A DNA stretch of 41,008 bases from an uncultured Paracoccaceae bacterium (lineage in GTDB: Bacteria > Pseudomonadota > Alphaproteobacteria > Rhodobacterales > Rhodobacteraceae). A model generated the notes under the pieces. It was not told the DNA's origin. It ran no database searches and worked only from the letters and a program-made list of their open reading frames with translations. How positions within the stretch are numbered: position 1 is the first letter of the stretch; every line of letters starts with the position of its first letter. Positions 40,999 through 41,008 of the stretch are shown here, one piece after another. The stretch spans positions 1-41,008 of the forward strand of contig CANNFE010000017.1 of NCBI GenBank assembly GCA_947503775.1, written 5' to 3'. The translations under genes and the position numbers were made by a program.

Positions 40999-41008
40999 AT
41001 GTCTGATC
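40999..41008 (+). CDS. IS5-family transposase, start only (partial)
   Basis: ATG TCT GAT begins 44 bp inside the terminal repeat. MSD is how I recall such Rhodobacteraceae IS5 transposases starting. Only three codons are visible, so the call rests on the adjacent repeat and its match to the left-edge element. Confidence 0.5.

Larger units (their letters stand above)
40935..41008 (+). mobile_element. Left end of an IS5-family insertion sequence (runs off the right edge)
   Basis: The terminal repeat, a 44-bp leader and the first codons of a transposase are visible. The orientation is the same as the copy at the left edge. Confidence 0.65.

Noticed and set aside
1-41008. Composite transposon carrying the whole window
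   Set aside because: Most of the 41 kb has core-genome content (pyrD, upp, maeB, tRNA-Gly) and uniform composition. The outer IS ends are not visible.

Overview
This is a GC-rich chromosomal segment with the gene content and layout of an alphaproteobacterium of the Rhodobacteraceae (Roseobacter/Rhodobacter group). The evidence is a fused malic enzyme/phosphotransacetylase, DmdB- and DmdC-like acyl-CoA enzymes, tightly overlapping ATGA gene junctions, paired MerR regulators, DUF952 and DUF3072 small proteins, and a recurring intergenic motif (ATCTGGCCAAAAATATGC-like). The assignment is inference from family knowledge; no marker such as 16S rRNA is present.

Both window edges lie in IS5-family insertion sequences in the same orientation. 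The last 17 codons of a transposase plus its right terminal repeat are at 1-78. A left terminal repeat plus the first codons of a transposase are at 40931-41008. Just inside the left copy are a lower-GC LysM-containing N-acetylmuramoyl-L-alanine amidase (185-892) and, further in, an unrecognised lower-GC gene (2599-3339). These look like accessory genes among core genes: an SH3 protein, a 2-hydroxyacid dehydrogenase, a HEICH-motif exported protein and a DCC-family protein.

4.7-10.6 kb holds central carbon genes. prpE and maeB are on the minus strand, divergent from a VOC/bicupin fusion protein. 10.7-15.2 kb is a five-gene nucleoside and base salvage operon (cdd-deoA-deoB-add-upp), nearly all joined by 4-bp or 1-bp overlaps. 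A 560-bp gene-free stretch follows.

15.7-27.9 kb is mainly fatty-acid or DMSP-type acyl-CoA metabolism on the minus strand. MerR regulator 1, a DmdC-like acyl-CoA dehydrogenase, a small ribbon-helix-helix-like protein, a GST, a thiolase, an NTF2-like protein and a FadJ/FadB-type fusion read in one direction. A DmdB-like acyl-CoA ligase and a membrane protein lie beyond them, and a divergent sulfotransferase sits between. A second MerR gene is coupled to a periplasmic protein. Several inverted repeats and terminator-like hairpins punctuate this region.

28.0-30.3 kb carries two hotdog thioesterases and a MATE exporter. Facing it are DUF952-pyrD-arsC-like genes. Between the two convergent units lie three perfect 22-bp palindromes on a TTCTAGAA core, repeated at exactly 27 bp. 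32.2-41 kb holds a secreted 5'-nucleotidase, two PAS-only paralogues, tRNA-Gly(TCC), an MsbA-like ABC exporter, a secreted protein of unknown function, an alpha/beta hydrolase and succinate-semialdehyde dehydrogenase.

No CRISPR array, rRNA, prophage structural module or obvious defence system was seen. The most unusual items are non-coding: the palindrome triplet, the hairpin cluster at 19.3 kb and the nested inverted repeat at 24.1-24.4 kb.
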